Below, in pieces: positions 26,485-34,877 of a DNA stretch of 61,586 bases. Under the pieces are notes generated by a model, which saw only the letters and a program-made list of their open reading frames with translations, made no database searches and was not told the DNA's origin. The stretch lies in the NCBI GenBank assembly GCA_943328795.2, contig CALQBK020000004.1, positions 1 through 61,586 of the forward strand. Reading direction: 5' to 3'. Each line of letters starts with the position of its first letter. Within the stretch, counting starts at the first letter, position 1. The stretch comes from Bifidobacterium breve. GTDB taxonomy: Bacteria > Myxococcota_A > UBA796 > SXON01. The position numbers were made by a program, and so were the translations under genes.

Positions 26485-27378
26485 TCAGTACGTGAAGCCG
26501 AAGCCCATCGAAAGCGTAGGCACCACGCTCGGCGCGTAGGTGCTGGCGATCGTGAGGGTGAACTCCCCGCTGACGATCCGGAACCCGCCCCCGACCTGGA
26601 GGGGCGCGAAGCTCTTGTCGAACCCCTCGCCGTTCTTGAAGCCAGACACCTCGGTGACGCGGTCCTCGAGGCCGGTGCGCGAGAGGTCCACCCGCGGCGC
26701 AGCGTGGATTCGCGTCTGCCCGATCGACAGGTACGGCGCGAAGCTGGCCTGGTGGATGCCCTTCGTGACGCCGAAGGGGAGCGTATACCCAAGGGTCGCG
26801 CTCATGTCCATGACGCCGAGCTCCAGCTCGTCGTTGCCGACGTACCCCGCGTACCCGACCTGCACCGAGAGGTCAGGCAGCTGGCGGTACCCTTCGACGA
26901 TGCCCCACCGGCCCCACGCGCCGAACACACCGGTGTGGGTGGTGCCGATCCAGCCGGCGTTCGCGCCGACCTCGAGCGAGAGCGGCAGGCCCTTGCGGAC
27001 GGTCACCCACGGGATGTACAGGTAGGTGGAGGGCTCTTCGTCCGCTGCCGCGAGGTCCCAGCCGGCCGGGTTCGTCCCGTCCAAGGTGCCGGTGCGGATG
27101 AACGAGAACGTGGTGGAGAGCCCGATGTTGAACCCGGAGATCCCCAAGGTCTCCCCCGGGGCCATCGGCTTGTTCGCGATGGTCGCGCCGAGCTCCTTCA
27201 CCATCTCCTGGTACCCGGCGACGACGTAGTCGTCGGACCCGTAGGTCTCCGTAGCCTCGTCGTCAAAGTCGTCCATCGCGAGGAGCGACACGTCATCCGC
27301 GAGCGCGGGGTGGGCGAACAGCGAGAGCAGCGTGAGCACGGCCGACATCTGGTGAAACGTAGCACGGGCAGGAGCCAT
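26485..27378 (-). CDS. outer membrane beta-barrel protein
   Basis: 297 aa from ATG 27378, whose basic n-region MAPARATFHQ improves the signal peptide; ATG 27348 is the alternative. The signal ends HPALADD. After an acidic segment (LLAMDDFDDEATETYGSDD) come alternating strands to a C-terminal GFGFTY, a terminal aromatic of the type recognised by the BAM machinery. No catalytic motif. Divergent from the gene at 27421 with only 42 nt between starts. Confidence 0.7.
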   Translation of the reverse strand: MAPARATFHQMSAVLTLLSLFAHPALADDVSLLAMDDFDDEATETYGSDDYVVAGYQEMVKELGATIANKPMAPGETLGISGFNIGLSTTFSFIRTGTLDGTNPAGWDLAAADEEPSTYLYIPWVTVRKGLPLSLEVGANAGWIGTTHTGVFGAWGRWGIVEGYRQLPDLSVQVGYAGYVGNDELELGVMDMSATLGYTLPFGVTKGIHQASFAPYLSIGQTRIHAAPRVDLSRTGLEDRVTEVSGFKNGEGFDKSFAPLQVGGGFRIVSGEFTLTIASTYAPSVVPTLSMGFGFTY

Positions 27379-27420
27379 GCGCGCAAGTTGCCCGACCGGC
27401 GCCGCGGTTAGTGAGGCCAC

Positions 27421-29721
27421 ATGCTGTTGCTCGCGCTGTTCGCCGCACCCGCGAACGCAGCGGCTGGGCTGGTCGTCGAGCTTCACGTCGAAGGCCGCGT
27501 GCGCGGCAACACCGTAGCAGGGCGAATCGAGCGGACCTGCACGACGGACGGGGAGCCTGGCCCATGCCCAGCGTCGTTCGCCTGGGTGGACCCGCTCGCC
27601 TCGCTGCCCGACCCTGCGTCTGCGACGGACTCGCTGCGGACGTTTCCCGGGCGACCTGACCGCGGAGTGGTGCGCTGGGAGGCCGCGAGCGACGGGCTCA
27701 CATTCGAGGCGCAGCTCCCGCGCCGGTTCGGCGACATCGGCTGGAGCGGCAACCGTGCCCGGCCGCGCGTGAACGCGAACGGCGGGTGGTACCCGCAGCT
27801 CCTCGACGCGGGGCGGGTGGTCACCGCGCACTGGGTGGTCGACGTCACGGTCGACGACGAACGGAGCGAGGCGATCGTCGTCGTCAACGGCGCCGTCGGC
27901 CAAGGCGCTGTCCACTGGGAGGGCGACGCCGACCGCGCAGCGCTGGCGGTCATCCCCGGCGGCCGGATTCACCAGGATCGCGGCTCCGCCGTCACCATCA
28001 TCGATCGTCCCGGCCCGACGCCCAGCTCACACCGCCTCGGGCGTCGGCTGCTCCAAGCCAGCGCAGACTCGGCCGGCACCGGGCTGCCCCCCGTGACGGT
28101 CGTCCAGGGCCCCGACCTCTTGCACCTCGCGCGCCCGGCGCCCGGCATGGTCTACCTCTCGGACCACGCCTTCCGCGTCCTGTGGCTCTTCCGGCCCTAC
28201 CACGCCCTCGGGATCCGGCAGGCGCTGATCGAGGCGACGACCCCGCTACCGGGCGGCTGGGACCGCGCTTTCGTCGCGGACGCCCAGGCCCGGGCCCTCG
28301 GCGCGGTCGACTTGCGCAAAACCCTCGGCTGGCTGACCTGGAACCCCGTCGTGGACGCGATCCTGAACGATGGCAGCTTGCCCTATTACGGGGACCTGTT
28401 CAGCGAGGCGTTCTTCGACGACCCCGAGCTGCTGGACCGCTTCGAGGGCCGGACCCCGGCGAGGGCAGCGGCCCGCCAGCTCGACGACCTGCTGGGGCCC
28501 GGCGCCGCGCTCTCCGAGGCGAACCGGCTGTTGGCTGGGGGCGAAGACCACGTGCCGGCGGCGCTTCGGCGAGGCTGGCTCGCGCGCTACGATCCCGACC
28601 AGGACTACGACCTGGTCATCGAGCAGGGCGCCGTCCAGGCCGTCACCCGCACGGCGGCGCCCGGCGCTGCAGCGGAGGTGGTGACCCTCTCCATCGACGG
28701 CCAGACTACGCCCTGGCTCACCGCGGCCGGCGCGGACCAGCTCGCCGTGCCGGACGCGAAGGTCGTCCGCATCGACCCACCGGGGCACGTGGACGAGTCG
28801 AACCGCGCGAACAACCGGTGGCCGGCGCGCTGGGACGTCATCCTGTCCGGCGGCGCGGGGGGCATCTCCCCGACGCAGGGCAACGTGGACGCCTGGGGCG
28901 AGCTCTTGCTCCGGCCACACGGCGACACGCACAACCGCGGGATCGGCATCCTCGACCACGACGAGCAGGACCTACTCGGCGCGTCCATCGGGTACATCTA
29001 CGCGTTCGGCCCGCTGTTGAACCGCCAGGTGCGCTCCCAGCGGGTGATCGCGCTGGTGGACGGGTCCTGGCTCGACCCCGCGTTCCGACCGACCACGTCC
29101 GGGTTCATCGCCGTTGGCGCGTACGTCGGGTGGACGTGGGAGACGCGCTTGGACTCCCAGGCGTTGTCCGGCCACCGCTACGCGCTGCAGGTCTCCGGCG
29201 GCCTCATCCCGGGCAGCACCGACCGCTGGGCGAGCGCGGGGGCCTCCACCACGTGGCTCGTCGAGCTCCACCCCCGGCACGTCGTCGCGCTCCGCGGGAA
29301 GGCCGGGTGGGCGTCCGGCGACGTCGCCCATCGCCTGCTCCCGCTCGGCGGCGCCGCGGACCTCCGGTCCGTCCCCACGAGCCGTTACCTCGGCAACGAG
29401 AAGCTCATCGCGAACGCCGAGTACCGCTGGGCGGTCTTCCGCAACGCGCAGGTCCCGCTCCCGCTCACGTGGTTCTCGGAGCTGCAGTTGGCCCCGGGGA
29501 TCGAGTGGGGCTCCACGTGGGCGAACGACGGCAGCTCGGCGATGGCCGTCGGCGGGTCGCTCGGGATCCACACGATCAGCGACGAGCTCGGCGCTCGCCC
29601 GACGCTGTTCGGCGTGACCCTGGCGGCCCCGCTCTGGACCCGCACCGTCGCCGATCCCGACCCCGCCCTCCAGCCGCTCGGCGACCTCCAGGTCTACCTG
29701 GACTTCTCGCAGGGCTTTTGA
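27421..29721 (+). CDS. exported protein with M1-peptidase-like front and C-terminal beta-barrel
   Basis: 766 aa with a short signal (MLLLALFAAPANAAA). Residues 20-160 form a beta domain containing LPRRFGDIGWSG and NGGWYPQLLDAG, reminiscent of the N-terminal domain of M1-like peptidases. The middle (about 210-370) is helical, but there is no HEXXH zinc motif. The last 260 residues are barrel strands (IGYIYAFGPLLNR, AYVGWTWETRL, LGNEKLIANAEYRW) ending in an aromatic (QGF), as in Omp85-like surface-antigen barrels. Predicted two-module outer membrane protein with a non-proteolytic or degenerate periplasmic part. Peptidase resemblance is inference. Confidence 0.7.
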   Translation: MLLLALFAAPANAAAGLVVELHVEGRVRGNTVAGRIERTCTTDGEPGPCPASFAWVDPLASLPDPASATDSLRTFPGRPDRGVVRWEAASDGLTFEAQLPRRFGDIGWSGNRARPRVNANGGWYPQLLDAGRVVTAHWVVDVTVDDERSEAIVVVNGAVGQGAVHWEGDADRAALAVIPGGRIHQDRGSAVTIIDRPGPTPSSHRLGRRLLQASADSAGTGLPPVTVVQGPDLLHLARPAPGMVYLSDHAFRVLWLFRPYHALGIRQALIEATTPLPGGWDRAFVADAQARALGAVDLRKTLGWLTWNPVVDAILNDGSLPYYGDLFSEAFFDDPELLDRFEGRTPARAAARQLDDLLGPGAALSEANRLLAGGEDHVPAALRRGWLARYDPDQDYDLVIEQGAVQAVTRTAAPGAAAEVVTLSIDGQTTPWLTAAGADQLAVPDAKVVRIDPPGHVDESNRANNRWPARWDVILSGGAGGISPTQGNVDAWGELLLRPHGDTHNRGIGILDHDEQDLLGASIGYIYAFGPLLNRQVRSQRVIALVDGSWLDPAFRPTTSGFIAVGAYVGWTWETRLDSQALSGHRYALQVSGGLIPGSTDRWASAGASTTWLVELHPRHVVALRGKAGWASGDVAHRLLPLGGAADLRSVPTSRYLGNEKLIANAEYRWAVFRNAQVPLPLTWFSELQLAPGIEWGSTWANDGSSAMAVGGSLGIHTISDELGARPTLFGVTLAAPLWTRTVADPDPALQPLGDLQVYLDFSQGF

Positions 29722-29730
29722 CGTAGCCTG

Positions 29731-30429
29731 TCAGCGCGCGGCGACGGCCTCGGCCTTCCACAAGCTGCCGAACGCCACCCAGAGCTCCCCCGCCAGGTGC
29801 TTGACCTTCGCGCTGTCGCGCTTGGACGCCGCGCGTAGGTAGTCGTTCAGGAGCTGCCCGTTCGCGTCGAGGTGGGTCTCGGGGTCCCGCAGGTTCATCG
29901 TCAAGGACGCGATCCCGCTGCCCCCGAGGTGCACCATCCCGATCGTGCCATCGCCGTCCACCCGCACGACCACCGCGACGTGGGTGAGCGGGTCGTTCAC
30001 GCGCCCGTCGCCGTCCTTGTCGTACGTGTCGTCGAAGAACGCGACGTCCCCCACGTCCGGGCGGTGCCGGCGGTGCAGCACGCCCCGGTCGCGGGCCGTG
30101 TCGAACAGGTCGCGGCTGCTGCCCTCGAAGTGCACCCCCGCGCTGTCCATCGCGGCCTCTACGAAGCCGGAGCAGTCGAAGCGGTACTTCACGCCTCGGA
30201 CGGCGATGGAGCGCGAGCCCTCAAACGCGCAGGCGGCGTCCGCGACGGCTTGCCCGGATGTTCTCTGCCGCGGCGACCGCGCGGCAGGGGGCTTGGCCGC
30301 GGCCGCGACCGCTACGCTCGCGGGGGCGGCGTAGTCCCCGTCTTGCCCGACCGCGCCGAGCGGCCCGGGCATCCGGTACACGGCGGTGCAGCCAGAGAGC
30401 AGCACCAGGGTCGGGAGCAGCGCGCGCAC
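29731..30429 (-). CDS. NlpC/P60-like lipoprotein with calcium-loop insertion
   Basis: 232 aa from GTG 30429 (alternative TTG 30456, 9 residues longer). The lipobox LLSGC lies at the N-terminus. The catalytic core has the nucleophile in YRFDCSGFVEAA (Cys86), then VGDVAFF and THVAVVV with His150. Between these lies DKDGDGRVND (137-146), an EF-hand-like loop, so activity may depend on calcium. Predicted periplasmic peptidoglycan endopeptidase or amidase anchored in the outer membrane. It follows the GGQ-protein gene in the same direction and is convergent with 27421-29721. Confidence 0.8.
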   Translation of the reverse strand: MRALLPTLVLLSGCTAVYRMPGPLGAVGQDGDYAAPASVAVAAAAKPPAARSPRQRTSGQAVADAACAFEGSRSIAVRGVKYRFDCSGFVEAAMDSAGVHFEGSSRDLFDTARDRGVLHRRHRPDVGDVAFFDDTYDKDGDGRVNDPLTHVAVVVRVDGDGTIGMVHLGGSGIASLTMNLRDPETHLDANGQLLNDYLRAASKRDSAKVKHLAGELWVAFGSLWKAEAVAAR

Positions 30430-30469
30430 GGGGGGAGTATACCCTCGACGCGTCAACAGCGCCCCGCCG

Positions 30470-30814
30470 CTATTCGCCCCGGTCGCTCCGCCCGACCTTC
30501 ACGGTCGATCGCACAGCCTTCGCCTTCAGCCGCCGCTCCTTCGCCCCCCGGCTCGGCCGCGTCGGCTTCCGCGCCTTCGGCGGCGGCGCAAAGTGCTTCG
30601 CCAGCAGCTCCCGCAGCCGCTCCAGCGCCACGCCGAGGTTCTGCCCTTGGCTTCGTCGCTCACTCGCCTGCGCCCGGATGCCGGTCGGCCGGTGGATCAG
30701 CCGGACGGCCGTCTCGGTCTTGTTCCGGTGCTGGCCGCCCGGGCCGCTCCCCTTGACGAATTCCACCTCGCACTGCGCGAGCAAGGCGTCGTCGTCGAGC
30801 TGGGAGGTGGACAC
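30470..30814 (-). CDS. release-factor-like GGQ protein (ArfB-type)
   Basis: 114 aa, GTG start. It contains the peptidyl-tRNA hydrolysis loop GSGPGGQHRNKTETAVRL (GGQ at 26-28) without the codon-recognition domain of RF1/RF2, and ends in a strongly basic tail (KARKPTRPSRGAKERRLKAK). This architecture is that of ArfB/YaeJ-like rescue factors, whose tail sits in the empty mRNA channel of stalled ribosomes. It could also be a general release-factor-like protein with a different target. It is the first gene before the NlpC/P60 lipoprotein. Confidence 0.85.
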   Translation of the reverse strand: MSTSQLDDDALLAQCEVEFVKGSGPGGQHRNKTETAVRLIHRPTGIRAQASERRSQGQNLGVALERLRELLAKHFAPPPKARKPTRPSRGAKERRLKAKAVRSTVKVGRSDRGE

Positions 30815-30910
30815 GGCCGCGGGGTAACGCCGGGGGGGCTGCGGGGCGAGCTGCGGGCGAGCAGGAAGATCCCCGGTTGGCTCAAACTCGCACGGCCCGC
30901 GCGGTCTCGG

Positions 30911-31013
30911 TCCCGCCGTCTTCGGCGGGGCCGAACCGTGGGCGAATCTGGCGGGTGTACTCGCCCGCCAGATTCGCCGAAGGGCCGCGGTCGGGGCGCC
31001 CTAGCGCCCCGAC
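30911..31013. repeat. cluster of three strong hairpins
   Basis: Three GC-rich inverted repeats follow one another. The first is CCCGCCG...CGGCGGG near 30911-30930 with a 4-nt loop. The second has perfect 15-bp arms 30941-30955 and 30964-30978 (GGCGAATCTGGCGGG and complement) around TGTACTCG. The third has 9-bp arms 30990-30998 and 31005-31013 around CCCTAG. They fill the non-coding gap 30815-31104, which lies downstream of the gene at 31105-32394 and upstream of the GGQ gene. Probable termination or attenuation structures; otherwise nothing coding here. Confidence 0.6.
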
Positions 31014-31104
31014 CCAGCCAGCAAGCGGAGGCGAGAACCGCGGTCCGGCCGGGTCCCGTTCAAGCGCTCACGATCACGGTGACGAGTTGCCTGGCGACAC
31101 GGCA

Positions 31105-32394
31105 CTAGAGCCCGCCAGTCACGTCGACGTTTTCCACGGCGTTGAACCGGTTGTTCCGCGCGCTGTTGGTGTTGTCCCAGTGAAAGCGCAGGCTGAACCA
31201 GCCCTGCACCTGCAGCGGCTGGGCGTACGACGCCCGGGTGACCTCCTCGTAGTTCGAGGCGTCGATCGCCGATGGTCCGGGGATCGCCTGCTCGGTGGCG
31301 TCCACCTGGACCGAGAGATCGACGTGGTCGCCGAGCGTCAGGTCGGTCTCCACCGACGCGCTGAGCAGGTAGCGCTGGAAGAACGGGTACAGTTGGGCGC
31401 GGGCGGAGAGATCGACCGTCAGCGTGACCTTGTCGACGCGCAGCGAGCCAGACCCGACCAGCAGCTGCGTTGGGAAGATCGCCCGGTCTTGACCCAGCGT
31501 GTTCGTGACGTTGTACCAATCGGCCTGGCCGCCGACCAGCCAGGCGATGGCCAGCACGTTCCCGCGCGGGTCGTCGGAGGGGAACAGGTCGTACTCGACG
31601 CCCGCGCGCAGCCGGGCCGTGGCCAGGTACTGGCCCTCGGGGTCGTCGTGCCCGGCGCCCGCGTTCGCCCCCACGGCCCAGTGCTTCGACAGGAGCCAGC
31701 TCGCGGTGGATCCCCCGACGACGGCGCTGGTGTCCGACGCGAGCGCCACCTCGGTCGTGCCGACCACCAACGAGGGCTGGAGCTCGATGCTCCGGTCGTA
31801 GTTGACCCAGATCTCCTGCGCGTCCGAGTTGGTGATGTGGGCGACGGACATGCCGGCCCACCCGGAGAACGCCTTGTAGTCCTGCGACCAGCTCCCGTAG
31901 CCGCCCGCCCAGGTAGAGAAGCTCCACGGCGAGGTCTTCGACGCGACCTGGACCCCCGCAGGCGTGGTGACGGTCACGCGGACGGCGCCGGGGACAGCGA
32001 GGCTCAGGTACGGGGCGAGCACCCGGAGGAGCGCGGGGTCGAGCGCAGCGCGCTGCTCATCCACCGCCGTGCGGTAGTCGACCTCGACGTCCTGCTCGAA
32101 GCTGGACGGCGCGCCGGGGACGCCGGAGCGCGGGTCCGAGACCGCGCGCAGGTGCACAAAATCCGTCGTAGCCGCGGTGGTCGCGTTCAGGTGTAGCACG
32201 ACTTGCGCTTCGCTCAACGGCACCACGGCGACGACGTCCATCGCGTCGAGGGACCCGCGCACGTACGTGCACGCGTCTACCCGCGCCTGAGTCTGGCAGT
32301 CGAGCGCGACGCGCAGCGGGGACCAGCTCGGCCCCTCGGCGAGCGCGACCTGGAGCGCGGCGAGGATCAGCATCTCGCCGGGTATCCTCGGCAT
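31105..32394 (-). CDS. putative exported outer membrane protein
   Basis: 429 aa from ATG 32394. The signal-like N-terminus MPRIPGEMLILAALQVALAEG precedes a region of about 130 residues with beta/alpha character (SLDAMDVVAVVPLSEAQVVL). Then come barrel-type alternating strands (SWLLSKHWAVGANAGAGH, ATARLRAGVEYDLF, WFSLRFHWDNTNSARNNRF). No lipobox. Predicted outer membrane protein with a periplasmic N-terminal domain; no family assigned. It follows the GTPase gene after 19 nt. Confidence 0.65.
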   Translation of the reverse strand: MPRIPGEMLILAALQVALAEGPSWSPLRVALDCQTQARVDACTYVRGSLDAMDVVAVVPLSEAQVVLHLNATTAATTDFVHLRAVSDPRSGVPGAPSSFEQDVEVDYRTAVDEQRAALDPALLRVLAPYLSLAVPGAVRVTVTTPAGVQVASKTSPWSFSTWAGGYGSWSQDYKAFSGWAGMSVAHITNSDAQEIWVNYDRSIELQPSLVVGTTEVALASDTSAVVGGSTASWLLSKHWAVGANAGAGHDDPEGQYLATARLRAGVEYDLFPSDDPRGNVLAIAWLVGGQADWYNVTNTLGQDRAIFPTQLLVGSGSLRVDKVTLTVDLSARAQLYPFFQRYLLSASVETDLTLGDHVDLSVQVDATEQAIPGPSAIDASNYEEVTRASYAQPLQVQGWFSLRFHWDNTNSARNNRFNAVENVDVTGGL

Positions 32395-32413
32395 CGGCGG
32401 TTGACCGCCGCGC

Positions 32414-33625
32414 TCAGCCCGGGAGGGCCGGCAGCTCGTCCGGGTCCTTCCCCAGCTCCACGAGCCGCTCGCGCAGCCACGCGTGCACCGGCTCGAGCCC
32501 GATTGGCCCAGGCGCCAGCTCCGGCAGCGGGTCGAACGCCACGGGCATGAAGTCCGCCTCCGCCGCGCCGAGCTTGGACCGGGCGTCGGCCAGGTACTTC
32601 TCCTTGTCGCGGGGGCGCAGCACGTCCACCTTGTTGATCAGCGCCAGCACGGGCTTCCCGCTCGCCCGGCAGCGGTCGAAGTCGGCCTTCTCCCGCGCCT
32701 GCACGCCGCCCTCGGCGTTCACCACGTACAGGTAGACGTCGATGTGGTCGAGCACCTGGCGGGCCTCCTCGGTCACCCGCTCCACGACGTCGCCCATCCC
32801 GGGCGTGTTCACCAGGTACAGCGCGGTCGCGCCCGGCGCGCGCTGGATCGCGACCTCCTTCGTGGACCCGGCGATCGGCGAGATGTTGCCGGTGTCCACG
32901 CCGAAGAGCGCCTTGATGCCGGCGTCCTTCCCGCTCGACGGGCTCCCGACGATGCCGATGGTCACGCGGTGCAGCACCTGCTGGCGCAGCCGCGCGACCT
33001 CGAGCACGGCGGCGGCGACCCGGCGCTCGTCCGGCCGAAAGCGCCACCACAACAAGAACGGCAGCAGCGGCACCATCAACGGCCGCACCACGCAGCCGAG
33101 CGGCGACAGGTTCAGCAGCGTGAACAGCGCGAGCCCCCCGGGGTCCGCGACCACGTTGACGGTGCGGGAGAGCACGTACTCGAAGCTCCGCCCGAGCTTT
33201 TGCGCGGCGAGCGTCAACGCGCCCGCGCTCGACTCGGGCAGCGGCGCGGCGATGCCGAACTCCTGCCAAAGCGCCGTGCGCGTCGCGATGTCCGTCGCGT
33301 CCCAGCGACGTTGGAAGTGCCCGGCGAGCACGATGCGCTCGATCTCCCCGGCGTCGGCGGCCTCGGGGACCACCGCGTCGTAGCCCCGCGCCACGCGCCG
33401 GAGCAGCTCCTCGTACGGCCGGCCGTGACCCCTGCGGAACGCGGCGTTGGCGATGTCGTGGCTGCCGGCCCGCCGGAGCGTGATGGCGAGCGCCTTCGCG
33501 AGGTCCCGGAGGCCCACCCCCTCGGTGCGGACCTGCAGGATCGTCGCGAGCGGCAGCAGCTCCGCCCGGTGACAGCGGTGCAGCAACGCCTCCAGCGAGT
33601 CCACGGTCGGGGGGGTGGTGCTCAC
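32414..33625 (-). CDS. membrane-associated GTPase of the YaaW/UPF0174-like type
   Basis: 403 aa. Residues 1-110 match the N-terminal helical domain seen in YaaW-like proteins (ELLPLATILQVRTEG, LRRAGSHDIANAAFR). A hydrophobic hairpin at about 165-195 suggests membrane attachment. The G domain follows: P-loop GSPSSGKDA (227-235), switch-II NTPGMGD (273-279) and NKVD (331-334). The P-loop ends in Lys-Asp instead of Lys-Ser/Thr, which would alter magnesium binding. Predicted inner-membrane dynamin-like or stress GTPase. It lies downstream of the porin at 33639-34841 by 13 nt. Confidence 0.78.
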   Translation of the reverse strand: MSTTPPTVDSLEALLHRCHRAELLPLATILQVRTEGVGLRDLAKALAITLRRAGSHDIANAAFRRGHGRPYEELLRRVARGYDAVVPEAADAGEIERIVLAGHFQRRWDATDIATRTALWQEFGIAAPLPESSAGALTLAAQKLGRSFEYVLSRTVNVVADPGGLALFTLLNLSPLGCVVRPLMVPLLPFLLWWRFRPDERRVAAAVLEVARLRQQVLHRVTIGIVGSPSSGKDAGIKALFGVDTGNISPIAGSTKEVAIQRAPGATALYLVNTPGMGDVVERVTEEARQVLDHIDVYLYVVNAEGGVQAREKADFDRCRASGKPVLALINKVDVLRPRDKEKYLADARSKLGAAEADFMPVAFDPLPELAPGPIGLEPVHAWLRERLVELGKDPDELPALPG

Positions 33626-33638
33626 GCCCAGCCCGCGG

Positions 33639-34841
33639 TCAGATCTTCGCCTGCACCCAGAGGCGCACCGTGTCGTTCTGAACCGGGTCGGACTCGAGCC
33701 GGAGCACGTACCCGGCGCCGATCCGCACGACGTCCGCCATGTCCGGCGTGCCGACGTGGACGATCACCCCGCCGAGCACGTCGGTCCAGCTGCCCAGCGC
33801 GCTGTCCGAGAGCCAGCTCACCCGTGCCGCCGGCTGGAACCGCCCGAGGGCGACGTTCAGCTCGCCGGTCACCCCGACCTGGGTGGTCGGGTCCGTGACC
33901 TCGGGGCTCGCGACGTCCGTCGCGCCCGGCTTGATGTTCGCGAACGTGCCCTCGCCGAACGCCGTGACCGGGCCCGCACGCAGCACCACGTCGCCCGTCG
34001 CGCCCATCGTCGTCGTCGCGACATCAGCCGTGTACAGGCCAGCCGCGCCGAGCCCGACGCCTACGCCGTCGCGGTCCTTCTTCACGTCCCACAGCACGTT
34101 CGTGTTGCGCTTCCCGAGCTTGCCGTCCACGCGGAACACGAGGGTCTTCCCCAAGTTGTCGTCGCCGAACGGGTCGAAGCCGCTGTTGAACACCCCGAGC
34201 GTCCCGGTGATGCCGCCGCCCTTGGACCCGGCGCGGCCGACGATGCCCGTGCCGCGGTCGTCCGCGATGTGCTCGGCGGCGAGCCCGCGCTCCTCGAAGG
34301 TCAGCTCCCCCGACCCGATCATCGCGTCTGCGGAGAACGGGAGCTCGATCACGCCCGCGTCCACCCCGAGGCGGCAGCCGCCGGCCACGTGCTCCCAGCC
34401 GAGCGAGGCCTCGTAGAGCGAGAAGTCGCGCTCGTCCTCGCTGAACGCGTCGTACCGCGCACCCGCGCCGCCGACGAGGCCGAGCCGGAGCTCGCCCCAG
34501 TCCGCCCGCACCCCCAGGCGCGCGCGCTTGACCTTCACCCCGGGATCGTCCTCGGGATCGCCGTAGCCGGTCGCGTCGGCCTGGGCGTTCTCGTCGAAGT
34601 CGTAGACGGTGCCCCAGAGCTGCAGCAGGCCAACGGGGCGGAGCGTGAGCCCGTCCAACACGCCCTTGCGCCCCTTTGCGTCCTTCGTGTCCTGCTGCGC
34701 GTCCGCCTTCTGCTGCGCACCCTCGGCGCGCGCCGCTTCCTCCCGCGCAGCGGCGTCGCCGCCGGGGACCCCGTCATTCGCGTGGGGGTCGACAGCGAGC
34801 GCAAGGGACGAGACGGCAAGGGTAGCGAGGACCAGGATCAC
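33639..34841 (-). CDS. porin-like outer membrane protein
   Basis: 400 aa from GTG 34841, with GGAG five nt upstream; the frame stays open far beyond, but that part is antisense to the PHP-domain gene. The signal ends SSLALAVDP. A charged helical stretch (AAREEAARAEGAQQKADAQQ, about 27-46) probably forms a trimeric coiled coil, as in phosphate-selective (OprP/O-like) porins. Strands then run from LRPVGLLQLWGTVYDF to the C-terminal LWVQAKI. Substrate unknown. Its start is 36 nt from the divergent PHP-domain gene. Confidence 0.75.
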   Translation of the reverse strand: MILVLATLAVSSLALAVDPHANDGVPGGDAAAREEAARAEGAQQKADAQQDTKDAKGRKGVLDGLTLRPVGLLQLWGTVYDFDENAQADATGYGDPEDDPGVKVKRARLGVRADWGELRLGLVGGAGARYDAFSEDERDFSLYEASLGWEHVAGGCRLGVDAGVIELPFSADAMIGSGELTFEERGLAAEHIADDRGTGIVGRAGSKGGGITGTLGVFNSGFDPFGDDNLGKTLVFRVDGKLGKRNTNVLWDVKKDRDGVGVGLGAAGLYTADVATTTMGATGDVVLRAGPVTAFGEGTFANIKPGATDVASPEVTDPTTQVGVTGELNVALGRFQPAARVSWLSDSALGSWTDVLGGVIVHVGTPDMADVVRIGAGYVLRLESDPVQNDTVRLWVQAKI

Positions 34842-34877
34842 AGGGGCTCCAGAGCCCCCGCATGGTACCCTACTCAG

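Noticed and set aside
27421-29721. Assignment as an active M1 metalloprotease
   Set aside because: No HEXXH motif could be found in any part of the protein.
30429-30456. TTGACG and TATACT as a sigma-70 promoter for the NlpC/P60 gene
   Set aside because: The spacing is only 9 nt, far from the 16-18 nt needed.
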